A DNA stretch of 64,000 nt from JAHEAO01 sp942492375 (GCA_942492375.1 CALOEL010000014.1:310001-374000); one strand, 5' to 3'. Counted from the stretch's first letter, positions 34,259 to 43,177 are shown. Made by a program: numbers and translations. Notes: generated from the letters alone by a model not told the origin.

Positions 34259-34984
34259 GTGTCGATCGGCGACAAACTTAGCCCGATTTCAGAAAATTTC
34301 ACGTTGAAGGATCACACCTTTACCGTGCTCCGCGCGGCGATTCTCGACATGGACATCTACAGCCCCGATGCCGATTTGCGTCTTGATGAGCGGAAGCTCG
34401 CCGAGAGCCTTGGCATCTCGCGCACTCCGATCCGTGAAGCGCTGGCGCGGCTTGCGCAGGAAGACCTCGTGCAGATCGTGCCGAGGAAGGGCGTATTCGT
34501 TCGCCGGAAGAATCGGGAAGAAGTTCTCGAAATGGTCATCACGTGGGCGGCGCTCGAAAGTATGGCCGCGCGCTTGGCGACCGAGAATGCGACGGATGCG
34601 CAGATCAAGGCTCTGCGCAAGTTTGCGATGAAGCACAGCAGCGACGCGGTTCGGGCGGATATCGAAGAGTATTCCGACGCCAACATCGTTTTCCATCAAA
34701 CGATCCTGGAACTATCCGGGTGTACGCTCTTGCGGACGATGGCCGATGGGCTGTTCGCACACATGCAGGCGGTTCGCAGCCGCGCATTGGGCGAGAGTGA
34801 CCGGGCGCGCCGTTCGGTCGCCGATCACATGGAAATCATTGATGCGCTGACGGCGCGCGACCCCGATCTGGCCTCGCGCCGGGTGCGAGAGCATACGATG
34901 CGACTGCACGACCACATCAGCAAGACCTGGACCCGTATCGAATCAATTGGCGCACTGCGTAGCGCGGCCAACGAAGCCCCCTGA
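34259..34984 (+). CDS. GntR-family regulator, FadR/FCD subfamily
   Basis: A 241-residue regulator: winged helix with DERKLAESLGISRTPIREALARLAQEDLVQIVPRKGVFV, then an all-helical FCD effector domain (MVITWAALESMAARLATENATDAQ, ANIVFHQTILELSG with a metal His, and HMEIIDALTARDPDLASRRVREHTMRLHDHI). FCD domains bind carboxylic acids with a metal. Oxalate or glyoxylate is a plausible ligand here. The GTG at 34259 is chosen for its GGGAGGGGAA ribosome site; the open frame upstream contains an operator. It lies 19 bases before oxc. Confidence 0.88.
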   Translation: MSIGDKLSPISENFTLKDHTFTVLRAAILDMDIYSPDADLRLDERKLAESLGISRTPIREALARLAQEDLVQIVPRKGVFVRRKNREEVLEMVITWAALESMAARLATENATDAQIKALRKFAMKHSSDAVRADIEEYSDANIVFHQTILELSGCTLLRTMADGLFAHMQAVRSRALGESDRARRSVADHMEIIDALTARDPDLASRRVREHTMRLHDHISKTWTRIESIGALRSAANEAP

Positions 34985-35003
34985 AAGTCATGAGGACCAT
35001 GAA

Positions 35004-36755
35004 ATGACCCAAACCGCTATGGCGCAAAGCGAGGACACGAAGCCTGACGAAACGCAGGCTCTGACCGATGGCTTCCACCTGTTGATCGACGCGCTCAAGC
35101 TTAACGATCTGAATACGATTTATGCCGTTCCGGGGATTCCGATTTCTGACCTTTTGCGGATGGCCCAGAGCGAGGGAATTCGCATCCTGTCGTTCCGGCA
35201 CGAACAGCACGCGGGATTTGCGGCGTCCGTTGCGGGTTTCCTGACAAAGAAGCCGGGTGTGTGCATGACGGTTTCGGCACCGGGTTTTCTGAACGGCCTG
35301 ACGGCGCTGGCCAACGCGACGACGAACTGCTGGCCAATGATCCTCATTTCGGGATCTTCCGAGCGTGAAGTCGTTGATCTGATGCAGGGTGACTACGAAG
35401 AGATGGACCAGCTCGCCATTGCCAAGCCGCTTTGCAAGGCCGCCTACCGCATTCTCCATGCCGAGGATATCGGCATCGGCGTCGCCCGCGCGATCCGCGC
35501 TGCCGTCACCGGCCGTCCCGGCGGTGTATATCTCGATATTCCGGGCGCGCTGCTGGGTCAGGTCATGGATGAAATGGAAGGCCAGAAATCCCTGGTGAAG
35601 GTCATCGACCCGGCACCTGCCCAGCGTCCCGCGCCCGAGGCTGTCGACCGGGCGCTCGACGTCATCAAGAATGCAAAGAAACCGCTGATCGTCTTGGGCA
35701 AGGGCGCCGCCTACGCGCAGGCAGACGATCTGGTGCGCGAATTCGTGGAGAAGAGCGGCATCCCCTATTTGCCGATGAGCATGGCCAAGGGGCTGTTGCC
35801 CGACACGCATGACCTGTCGGCAGGCCCGGCGCGCTCGCTGGTGCTGAAAGACTCCGATGTGGTCATCATGGTGGGCGCGCGGCTGAACTGGCTCTTGTCG
35901 CACGGCAAGGGCAAGCAGTGGGGCCCGCCGCATTCGAAGAAATTCGTTCAGATTGACATCGAGCCCAAGGAAATGGACAGTAACGTCGAGATCGCCGCGC
36001 CGCTGGTGGGTGATATAGGGTCCGTTCTTGGCGCACTGCTCGAAAAGATGGGCGACAAGTGGAAGAAGGCGCCAGACGACTGGGTGAGCGCGGTCAAGGA
36101 CAAGCGCGACGCCAACGTGCAGAAGATGGCCTCGAGCCTGCAGAACAATGCGTCGCCGATGAACTATCAGGGCGCCCTCGGCGCGCTGAAGCGGGTGATC
36201 GGCGAACGTCCCGACGCCGTGCTGGTCAACGAAGGCGCGAACACGCTCGATTTCGCCCGCTCGATCATCGACATGCACAAGCCCCGCAAGCGGATTGATG
36301 TCGGCACCTGGGGTGTGATGGGGATCGGCATGGGTAGCGCCGTTGCGGCGGCGGTCGAAACCGGCAACCCGGTTCTGGCCATCGAGGGCGACAGCGCCTT
36401 CGGCTTCTGCGGCATGGAGGTGGAAACGATCTGCCGCTACAAGCTGCCGGTCTGCATCGTCGTGTTCAACAACAACGGTATCTACAAGGGTACCGACAAG
36501 AACGAGTCGGGCGGCAGCGACCCCTCTCCGATGGTCTTCGTCGAGGACTCGCGCTACGACCAGATGATGCAGGCCTTCGGTGGCGAAGGAGCCCGCGTGA
36601 CGAATCCCGACGAGCTTTATCGCGCCGTCAGCAAGGCGATGGATTCCGGCAAGCCTACCCTCATCAATGCCGTCATCGACCCTGATGCCGGCAAGGAAAG
36701 TGGCAACATCGGCAGCCTCAATCCGGTCAGCGTGGTCGGCAAGAAGAAGAAATGA
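35004..36755 (+). CDS. oxc: Oxalyl-CoA decarboxylase
   Basis: A 583-residue TPP enzyme: oxalyl-CoA to formyl-CoA and CO2. Landmarks: TDGFHLLIDALKLNDLNTIYAVPGIPISDL, catalytic Glu67 in SFRHEQHAGFAAS, SAPGFLNGLTALANATTNCWPMILISGSSER, the TPP-Mg motif from GDS (Gly462) to NNN (489-491), the tyrosine in GIYKG, and the C-terminal INAVIDPDAGKESGNIGSLN lid. Similarity to the Oxalobacter formigenes enzyme is high over the whole length. The ATG at 35004 follows TGAGGA. It begins the plus-strand run oxc-frc-formyltransferase-fhs-usp. Confidence 0.95.
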   Translation: MTQTAMAQSEDTKPDETQALTDGFHLLIDALKLNDLNTIYAVPGIPISDLLRMAQSEGIRILSFRHEQHAGFAASVAGFLTKKPGVCMTVSAPGFLNGLTALANATTNCWPMILISGSSEREVVDLMQGDYEEMDQLAIAKPLCKAAYRILHAEDIGIGVARAIRAAVTGRPGGVYLDIPGALLGQVMDEMEGQKSLVKVIDPAPAQRPAPEAVDRALDVIKNAKKPLIVLGKGAAYAQADDLVREFVEKSGIPYLPMSMAKGLLPDTHDLSAGPARSLVLKDSDVVIMVGARLNWLLSHGKGKQWGPPHSKKFVQIDIEPKEMDSNVEIAAPLVGDIGSVLGALLEKMGDKWKKAPDDWVSAVKDKRDANVQKMASSLQNNASPMNYQGALGALKRVIGERPDAVLVNEGANTLDFARSIIDMHKPRKRIDVGTWGVMGIGMGSAVAAAVETGNPVLAIEGDSAFGFCGMEVETICRYKLPVCIVVFNNNGIYKGTDKNESGGSDPSPMVFVEDSRYDQMMQAFGGEGARVTNPDELYRAVSKAMDSGKPTLINAVIDPDAGKESGNIGSLNPVSVVGKKKK

Positions 36756-36792
36756 CCAGCGTTCGGAAAACTCAAGGAACAGGATCAAGACA

Positions 36793-38061
36793 ATGAAAGC
36801 TTTGGAAGGCGTAAAGGTTCTCGACTTCACCCACGTCCAGTCGGGCCCGACCTGCACCCAGCTTCTGGCCTGGTTCGGCGCCGACGTGATCAAGGTGGAA
36901 CGCCCCGGTGTGGGCGACGCGACGCGCAAGCAGCTTGTCGACGTGCCGGGGGCGGACAGCCTGTACTTCACGATGCTGAACCACAACAAGCGGTCGATCG
37001 AGCTGAATCCGAAAACGACCGAGGGCAAGAAGGTCCTGACCCGGCTGGTCGAGGAATGCGACGTGCTGGTCGAGAACTTCGCCCCCGGCGCGCTGGATCG
37101 CATGGGTTTCTCTTGGGAGAATATTCAGAAGATCAATCCCCGGATTATCATGGCGTCAATCAAGGGCTTCGGTCCCGGCAAATACCAGGATTGCAAGGTC
37201 TATGAGAACGTGGCGCAATGTGCCGGCGGTTCGGCGTCCACCACCGGGTTCCGCGACGGCCTGCCGATGGTGACAGGTGCGCAGATCGGCGATTCCGGAA
37301 CCGGTTTGCATCTGGCGCTGGGCATCGTCACAGCACTCTACCAGCGCGAAAAGTCGGGCCGCGGGCAGCGGGTTTCGGCGGCGATGCAGGACGGTGTGCT
37401 CAACCTTTGTCGCGTCAAGCTGCGTGACCAGCAGCGGTTGGATCATGGCCCCCTCAAGGAGTATTCGCAGTTCGGCGAGGGCATCGAATTCGGCGAAGCG
37501 ACACCGCGGGCCGGCAACGATTCTGGCGGTGGCCAGCCGGGCCGCATCCTGAAATGCAAGGGCTGGGAGACCGACCCCAACGCTTACACCTATTTCATCA
37601 CCCAAGCGGCCGTGTGGGAAAAGATCTGTGATCTGATCGGCGAACCTGAATGGAAGACCAAAGAGGGCTATGCGACCCCGCCGGAGCGTCTGGACAAGCT
37701 GAACGAGATTTTCGGGCGCATCGAGCAGTGGACCATGACCAAGGACAAGTTCGAGGTGATGGACCTCTGCAATCCGCTCGACATCCCGGTTGGACCGATC
37801 CTCTCGATGAAGGAGATCATGGAGGACGAAGGCCTCTACGCCACTGGCACTTTGGCCAGAGTGCCCCATCCCGAACGCGGAGAATACGTGACTGTCGGCT
37901 GTCCCATCAAGCTGTCGGACAGCGAGGTCGAGGTGAAACGATCGCCGCTTCTGGGTGAACACACGCGCGAAATTCTGACCGATGTGCTGGGCTATTCGGG
38001 CGACGAGCTAGACGGCATCCTGAGCTCCGGCGCTGTCGGGGAGGTGAAGGAATGCGCCTGA
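36793..38061 (+). CDS. frc: Formyl-CoA:oxalate CoA-transferase family protein
   Basis: A 422-residue class III CoA-transferase. Landmarks: LDFTHVQSGPTCTQLLAWFGADVIKVERPG, LENF-type VLVENFAPGALDRMGF, catalytic Asp167 in GAQIGDSGTG, and the glycine loop SGGGQPG followed by LKCKGWETD. It aligns along its length with O. formigenes Frc, but the residue matching Trp48 (RGWLQD) is Gln47 (RKQLVD), which may shift the CoA donor, perhaps to succinyl-CoA. It activates oxalate as oxalyl-CoA for Oxc. Its last ten bases overlap the next gene, so the two are coupled. Confidence 0.92.
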   Translation: MKALEGVKVLDFTHVQSGPTCTQLLAWFGADVIKVERPGVGDATRKQLVDVPGADSLYFTMLNHNKRSIELNPKTTEGKKVLTRLVEECDVLVENFAPGALDRMGFSWENIQKINPRIIMASIKGFGPGKYQDCKVYENVAQCAGGSASTTGFRDGLPMVTGAQIGDSGTGLHLALGIVTALYQREKSGRGQRVSAAMQDGVLNLCRVKLRDQQRLDHGPLKEYSQFGEGIEFGEATPRAGNDSGGGQPGRILKCKGWETDPNAYTYFITQAAVWEKICDLIGEPEWKTKEGYATPPERLDKLNEIFGRIEQWTMTKDKFEVMDLCNPLDIPVGPILSMKEIMEDEGLYATGTLARVPHPERGEYVTVGCPIKLSDSEVEVKRSPLLGEHTREILTDVLGYSGDELDGILSSGAVGEVKECA

Positions 38062-38969
38062 TCGTCATGGGTCAGCAGGCCTTCGGAAAGGACGTTCTGG
38101 CTAAACTGCTGGACACCGGCACCGATGAGGTCGTCGCCGTCTATTGCGAGCCTGACAAGGAAGGCAAACCGATCGATCCGATCAAGGAGTTCGCGCAGGA
38201 GAAGGGGCTTCCGGTCCTGCAGCCGGCGCATTTCAAGGATCAGTCGATGATAGACGAACTGGCAGGGTTCGACGCTGACCTGATGATCATGGCCTTCGTC
38301 AACGTCTTCGTCCCCGAAGCCGCACGCGACACGCCGAAACACGGGTCGATCTGCTTCCATCCGTCGTTGCTGCCGCTGCACCGCGGCCCGTCCGCCGTCA
38401 ACTGGCCGATTATCATGGGCAGCACCAAGTCGGGCTATTCGTGGTTCTATCCGTCCGATGGTCTGGATGAGGGCGATATCCTGCTGCGATGGGAATGCGA
38501 CATCGCGCCGGACGACACGGTGATCGACCTCTATTTCAAGAAGATCTACCCGTCGGCAGTCGATTCCGTCCTGAAGGTCTGCGACCTCTACCGCGACGGC
38601 AATCCCCCGCATATAGAGCAGGACGAGTCCAAGGCGACATATGAGCGGCGCTGCACCACCAAACACAGCCAGATCGATTGGAACAAGCCGGTCAAGCAAG
38701 TCTACGACCTGATCCGCGGCACCAATCCGGCGCCCGGTGCCTGGACCACGCTAAACGGCGGTAAAGTCAGCATCTACGACAGTGAACGCGCTGAGGGTGA
38801 CGGAATTTCGGGCCGTATCATGGACGTGTCGGAAACAGGCATCACGGTGCAGTGCATCGGTGGTCGTATCCTCGTCACGCGCGTCAGGCCGGAAGGTGGC
38901 GACAAGCAGGCAGCTTCTGCCTGGGCCCAATCCGCCGGGCTGAGCGCTGGCGACAACATTGGAAATTAG
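38052..38969 (+). CDS. Free-standing formyltransferase domain related to 10-formyl-THF dehydrogenase N-terminus; candidate formyl-CoA:THF formyltransferase
   Basis: A 305-residue protein covering the N-terminal formyltransferase domain (IVMGQQAFGKDVLAKLL through SICFHPSLLPLHRGPSAVNW and GYSWFYPSDGLDEGDILLRWE) plus the C-terminal beta-barrel subdomain (KINW-like SQIDWNKPVKQVYDLIRGTNPAPGAWT). It resembles mammalian ALDH1L1 N-domain far more than Met-tRNA formyltransferase. His103 and Asp139 match the catalytic pair; the Fmt Asn (Ile in ALDH1L1) is Cys101. That domain moves formyl from THF to a phosphopantetheine thiol. Placed between frc and fhs, the reverse reaction with formyl-CoA (a phosphopantetheine thioester) is a strong candidate. 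A simple formyl-CoA or formyl-THF hydrolase is the alternative. Confidence 0.8.
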   Translation: MRLIVMGQQAFGKDVLAKLLDTGTDEVVAVYCEPDKEGKPIDPIKEFAQEKGLPVLQPAHFKDQSMIDELAGFDADLMIMAFVNVFVPEAARDTPKHGSICFHPSLLPLHRGPSAVNWPIIMGSTKSGYSWFYPSDGLDEGDILLRWECDIAPDDTVIDLYFKKIYPSAVDSVLKVCDLYRDGNPPHIEQDESKATYERRCTTKHSQIDWNKPVKQVYDLIRGTNPAPGAWTTLNGGKVSIYDSERAEGDGISGRIMDVSETGITVQCIGGRILVTRVRPEGGDKQAASAWAQSAGLSAGDNIGN

Positions 38970-38978
38970 GAAATAATC

Positions 38979-40655
38979 ATGGCCCACAAGACTGACATCG
39001 AGATCGCACGCGAAGCCAAGAAGAAGCCTATCCAGGAGATCGGCAAGAAGCTGGACATTCCGAGCGAGCATCTGCTGCCCTTCGGCCATGACAAGGCAAA
39101 GGTCTCGGAAGAATTCATCAAGTCGCTGGCCGACAAGCCGAACGGCCATCTGGTGCTGGTGACGGCGATCAACCCGACGCCGGCCGGTGAAGGCAAGACG
39201 ACGACGACCGTGGGTCTCGGCGACGGTCTGAACGCGATCGGCAAGAAAGCCGCGATCTGCATTCGCGAAGCCTCGCTGGGGCCGAACTTCGGCATGAAGG
39301 GTGGCGCCGCCGGCGGCGGCATGGCCCAGGTCGTGCCGATGGAAGACATGAACCTTCATTTCACCGGCGATTTCCACGCGATCACCAGCGCCCACAACCT
39401 GCTGGCGGCGATGTTGGACAACCATATCTACTGGGGCAATGAGCTGGAGATCGACATCCGTCGTATCGCCTATCGGCGCGTCATGGACATGAACGACCGG
39501 GCGCTGCGCCAGATCGTCTGTAACCTTGGCGGCGTCGCCAATGGGTTCCCGCGCGAAGCCGGGTTCGACATCACCGTGGCTTCCGAAGTCATGGCCATCC
39601 TCTGCCTTGCCACCGACCTGAAGGACCTCGAGCGCCGGCTTGGCGACATCATCGTGGCGTATCGCCGCGACAAGTCGCCTGTCTATGCCCGCGACATCAA
39701 GGCCGATGGCGCGATGACGGTTCTTCTGCAGCAAGCGATGCAGCCGAACCTGGTCCAGACGCTGGAAAACAACCCCGCCTTCGTGCATGGCGGACCATTT
39801 GCCAACATCGCGCATGGCTGCAATTCGGTGGTCGCGACGACCACGGCACTGAAGCTTGCCGACTACGTCGTCACCGAGGCCGGTTTCGGCGCCGATCTGG
39901 GGGCCGAGAAGTTCTTTGACATCAAGTGCCGCAAGGCCGGTCTGAAACCCGAAGCGGTTGTGATCGTAGCCACGGTTCGCGCGATGAAGATGAACGGCGG
40001 TGTCGCCAAGGGGGATCTTGGTTCTGAAAATGTCGAGGCGGTCAAGAAAGGCTGCGCGAACCTTGGTCAGCATATCGAGAACATCAAGCAGTTCGGCGTG
40101 CCGGCCGTTGTGGCCATCAACCATTTCGTGACTGATACTGATGCCGAAGTGCAGGCGATCAAGGATTACGTTTCCGCTCAGGGTTCCGAGGCGGTCTTGT
40201 GCCAGCACTGGGCCAAGGGTTCTGCGGGAACCAAGGATCTGGCCAACAAGGTCGTGCAGATTGTCGAAAGCAAGTCGGCACAGTTCGCGCCTCTTTATCC
40301 CGACGATATGGGACTTTTCGAGAAGATCCAGACGGTCGCCAAACGCATCTACCGTGCCGACGAGGTTCTGGCCGACAAGTCGATCCGCGATCAGCTGAAG
40401 CAGTGGGAAGAACAGGGCTACGGAAACCTGCCGGTCTGCATGGCCAAGACCCAATACAGTTTCACGACCGATCCGAACCGCCGCGGCGCGCCGCGCGGAC
40501 ACAGTCTGCCGGTTCGCGAAGTCAGGCTTTCGGCCGGCGCCGGTTTCATCGTCGTCATCTGCGGCGAGATCATGACCATGCCGGGTCTGCCACGGGTCCC
40601 GTCCGCAGAGAATATCCGCATCAACGAGGACGGCCTGATCGACGGCCTGTTCTAA
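38979..40655 (+). CDS. fhs: Formate-tetrahydrofolate ligase
   Basis: A 558-residue enzyme joining formate, ATP and THF to 10-formyl-THF, reversibly. Landmarks: P-loop TPAGEGKTT (67-75) in VTAINPTPAGEGKTTTTVGLGDGL, IREASLGPNFGMKGGAAGGGMAQV, FTGDFHAITSAHNLLAA, EAGFGADLGAEKFFDIKC and CMAKTQYSFTTDPNRRGAPRGH. Length is the family norm. It follows the formyltransferase-like gene by nine bases. Run backwards it would harvest ATP from formyl-THF; forwards it would feed one-carbon units into assimilation. Confidence 0.96.
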   Translation: MAHKTDIEIAREAKKKPIQEIGKKLDIPSEHLLPFGHDKAKVSEEFIKSLADKPNGHLVLVTAINPTPAGEGKTTTTVGLGDGLNAIGKKAAICIREASLGPNFGMKGGAAGGGMAQVVPMEDMNLHFTGDFHAITSAHNLLAAMLDNHIYWGNELEIDIRRIAYRRVMDMNDRALRQIVCNLGGVANGFPREAGFDITVASEVMAILCLATDLKDLERRLGDIIVAYRRDKSPVYARDIKADGAMTVLLQQAMQPNLVQTLENNPAFVHGGPFANIAHGCNSVVATTTALKLADYVVTEAGFGADLGAEKFFDIKCRKAGLKPEAVVIVATVRAMKMNGGVAKGDLGSENVEAVKKGCANLGQHIENIKQFGVPAVVAINHFVTDTDAEVQAIKDYVSAQGSEAVLCQHWAKGSAGTKDLANKVVQIVESKSAQFAPLYPDDMGLFEKIQTVAKRIYRADEVLADKSIRDQLKQWEEQGYGNLPVCMAKTQYSFTTDPNRRGAPRGHSLPVREVRLSAGAGFIVVICGEIMTMPGLPRVPSAENIRINEDGLIDGLF

Positions 40656-40670
40656 GCCAGGAGGACCGAC

Positions 40671-41528
40671 GTGATACGCAAGATACTGGTTCCGGTACGG
40701 GGCGATGGCAAGGGGGACAACGTCCTTGCCCACGCCGCGGCGATCGCGCATCGCCACAAGTCCCATATCGTGATTGTCCACTGCCGGCCCCGACCCGAAG
40801 ACCTGATGCCCTACGGCGTCCACATCCCCGAGTTCCTGCGTAAGCAGATCATCTCGCAGTCGTATCAGGTTGCGGATCAGGAAGAGGCGGGGATGCGCGA
40901 GGAACTGGAGGTTCTGGCGAAGAAACTGAAGCTGGACATGTCCGGCGGCAATATCGGCGCGTCGGCCACGGTAAGCTTCATCGAGGAGGCCGGTCGTCAG
41001 GTCGACGTGATCAAGAGATATGGCCGTCTGGCCGACATGATTGCGGTCGCAAAACCGGACCGCGACCGCAATCTCGGCCACAACACGCTGAAAGCGGCGC
41101 TGTTTCATTCCGGCCGGCCGGTTCTGATGTGCCCAGCGGCGGATCCCGTCCCGACTTCGCTTGGCGCCAAGGTCAGCATTGCCTGGAATGGCAGCGCGGA
41201 ATCGGCACGTGCGCTGTCGCAGTGCAAAAGCGTTCTGCGTGGCGCCGATACGATCTGGGTTCTGTCGAACGGGTCCGACGGCGGTGCCGGCACGACCGCC
41301 GAGGAACTGATCGACTATCTCGAGCTGCATGACCTGACCGCGACGATCGAAACGTTCTCGGCGAAACGAGACGTGGGTGCGGAGCTGTTACGCACGAGCG
41401 AGTCGCTGGGCGCCGATATGATGATCATGGGCGCCTATGGCGACAGTCACGAACGCGAAACCGTCTTCGGTGGCAATACGCAGACCATCGTCGATACGGC
41501 GAAGACGCCGGTGCTTCTGAATCACTGA
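40671..41528 (+). CDS. Tandem universal stress protein (UspA family)
   Basis: A 285-residue protein with two Usp domains. The first opens IRKILVPVRGDGKGDNVLAHAAAIA and is degenerate in its nucleotide motif. The second begins KVSIAWNGSAESARALSQC and ends MGAYGDSHERETVFGGNTQTIV, matching the ATP-binding G-x2-G-x9-G(S/T) pattern of UspA. GTG start at 40671 after a GGAGGACC ribosome site. It lies 15 bases after fhs, so it belongs to the operon; a role in stress tolerance or ATP sensing during oxalate growth is open. Confidence 0.88.
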   Translation: MIRKILVPVRGDGKGDNVLAHAAAIAHRHKSHIVIVHCRPRPEDLMPYGVHIPEFLRKQIISQSYQVADQEEAGMREELEVLAKKLKLDMSGGNIGASATVSFIEEAGRQVDVIKRYGRLADMIAVAKPDRDRNLGHNTLKAALFHSGRPVLMCPAADPVPTSLGAKVSIAWNGSAESARALSQCKSVLRGADTIWVLSNGSDGGAGTTAEELIDYLELHDLTATIETFSAKRDVGAELLRTSESLGADMMIMGAYGDSHERETVFGGNTQTIVDTAKTPVLLNH

Positions 41529-41642
41529 TCCGGACGCACCAAAAAAGGTCGGCCAACGACCGAGAGCTCCAAAGCCGCGCAAGAACGGCAGATGCGGGAA
41601 GTGTTCCGCGAAAACGACGAAATAGCCTTAAGGGAGGACCAA

Positions 41643-42614
41643 ATGGCTACTACCAAGTTCCTGACCAAGATGGTCGGCGCAGCTGCGCTAGGCCTGATGA
41701 CATTGACCAGCGCGGCCCAAGCCCAAGCCTGGGAGCCGAACAAGCCGATCGACTTCGTGATCATGGCGGGCGCAGGCGGCGGTGCTGACCAGATCGCTCG
41801 CTTCCTTCAGTCGGTTGCCGAAAAGAAGGACCTGACCGTGCGGCCGCTGGTGCCCAATAACAAGGGCGGCGGTTCAGGCGCCGAGGCGCTGATCGCCCTC
41901 AACGGTGCATCGGATCCGGATCACACGATCCTCGTGACGCTGAACTCGTTCTTCACCACGCCGATGCGCCAGGAGAACCTCGGCGTCGATGTGACCACTT
42001 TCACGCCTATCGCGATGATGGGGGTCGATCCGTTCGTCCTGTGGGTTCACAAGGACAGCGGCATCACGTCGTTCGAGCAGTGGCTGGAAACCGTGAAATC
42101 GTCCGATGAGTACATCATGGGCGGCACGGGCCAAGGGCAGGAAGACTCGATCGTGATCGCGTTCATGGAGAAAGCGTTCGACATCAACGTCAAATATATC
42201 CCCTACAAGGGTGGCGGCGATGTGGCCAAGGATCTGGCCGGTCAGCAGATCATGGCCACGGTGAACAACCCGGCCGAGACCAAGGGCTTCTATGCCAATG
42301 GCGACGTGGTGCCGCTTCTTGCCTTCTCCGATGAGCGTATGCCGGCCTTCCCGGACGTTCCGACCGTCAAGGAAAAGGGTTACGACTTCAGCTACTACAA
42401 CCAGCGGGCCGTGGTGGGTGCACCGGGCATGTCGGCTGAAGCGGCTGAGTATTATCAGAACCTCTTCAAGACGATCTACGAGTCCGAAGAGTGGCAGGGC
42501 TACATGGAAACAGAGAGCCTGTCACCGCTTTGGATGACACCGGACGAGCAGAAGGCATACTGGGTTACCCAGATCGAGAACCACAAGGAACTGCTCGCCG
42601 GAATGGAAAGCTGA
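41643..42614 (+). CDS. tctC: Tripartite tricarboxylate transporter substrate-binding protein
   Basis: A 323-residue periplasmic protein: signal peptide ATTKFLTKMVGAAALGLMTLTSAAQAQA, then the Bug/TctC fold (EPNKPIDFVIMAGAGGGADQIARFLQ, VPNNKGGGSGAEALIALNGASDPDH, IPYKGGGDVAKDLAGQQI, SDERMPAFPDVPTVKEKGYDF). Bug-type proteins bind carboxylates through a conserved turn in the first segment. By context the ligand is probably oxalate. The ATG at 41643 has GGGAGGACC before it. First of tctC-tctB-tctA, 114 bases after usp. Confidence 0.9.
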   Translation: MATTKFLTKMVGAAALGLMTLTSAAQAQAWEPNKPIDFVIMAGAGGGADQIARFLQSVAEKKDLTVRPLVPNNKGGGSGAEALIALNGASDPDHTILVTLNSFFTTPMRQENLGVDVTTFTPIAMMGVDPFVLWVHKDSGITSFEQWLETVKSSDEYIMGGTGQGQEDSIVIAFMEKAFDINVKYIPYKGGGDVAKDLAGQQIMATVNNPAETKGFYANGDVVPLLAFSDERMPAFPDVPTVKEKGYDFSYYNQRAVVGAPGMSAEAAEYYQNLFKTIYESEEWQGYMETESLSPLWMTPDEQKAYWVTQIENHKELLAGMES

Positions 42615-42646
42615 GCCGAAGTTAACTCTGGTATCGGGAGGTCAGA

Positions 42647-43150
42647 ATGCGACGTGGTGAATTCATAACGGCTGGTGTTCTGGCCGTCCTGTCCATCTAC
42701 ATGATGTGGAAAAGTACCGAGTTAAACATAGGCTATATCAGGGGTGAAGGTCCGGGAGGAGGTGCATGGCCGTTCTGGCTGTCCGCCATCATCCTGGGCT
42801 GCACCGTCCTGATCGCAATCAATGCGGTAAGGCGGACATCTCCGCCTTCCCAATCCGACGAACCAGTGCTCGACGCGGAAGGCCGCAAGATGCTGCTCGA
42901 GGTGTTCGGCGGGATCTTCGTCTTTGTTGCGCTCATCGGCATCATCTCGATGTACGGCGCGATGCTGGTCTTTCTCTTCTATTACCTGTGGTTCCTCGGA
43001 CGGCACTCGCTGACGCTGTCCCTGATCATCTCGATCGCCACACCGATCGTCTTCTTCTTCTTCTTCGAGGCGCTGATGCGCGTCACGTTGCCGAAGGGTC
43101 TGCAATTCACCGAGCCATTCTACAACTGGCTCTACTCGATCATCTATTGA
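42647..43150 (+). CDS. tctB: Tripartite tricarboxylate transporter small membrane subunit
   Basis: A 167-residue protein with four membrane helices: FITAGVLAVLSIYMMWKSTEL, AWPFWLSAIILGCTVLIAINAV, LLEVFGGIFVFVALIGIISMYGAMLVFLFYYL and SLILIISIATPIVFFFFFE-like segment near the end. The sequence between helices one and two (GYIRGEGPGGGAWPFW) is the TctB signature. It partners TctA in the inner membrane. Thirty-two bases separate it from tctC and 27 from tctA. Confidence 0.88.
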   Translation: MRRGEFITAGVLAVLSIYMMWKSTELNIGYIRGEGPGGGAWPFWLSAIILGCTVLIAINAVRRTSPPSQSDEPVLDAEGRKMLLEVFGGIFVFVALIGIISMYGAMLVFLFYYLWFLGRHSLTLSLIISIATPIVFFFFFEALMRVTLPKGLQFTEPFYNWLYSIIY

Positions 43151-43177
43151 TCCACCGGAAGAGGGAGTGAACTAAAA

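Noticed and set aside
38052..38969. Methionyl-tRNA formyltransferase (Fmt)
   Set aside because: The active site reads CFHPSLLP instead of NVHxSLLP and the rest aligns better with the ALDH1L1 N-domain; it is also not beside def.
38751..41330. Very long minus-strand open frame (859 codons) opposite fmt-like, fhs and usp genes
   Set aside because: It is antisense to well-supported fhs and neighbours, is rich in His, Arg, Asp and Gln as expected for a reversed high-GC gene, and shows no motif.
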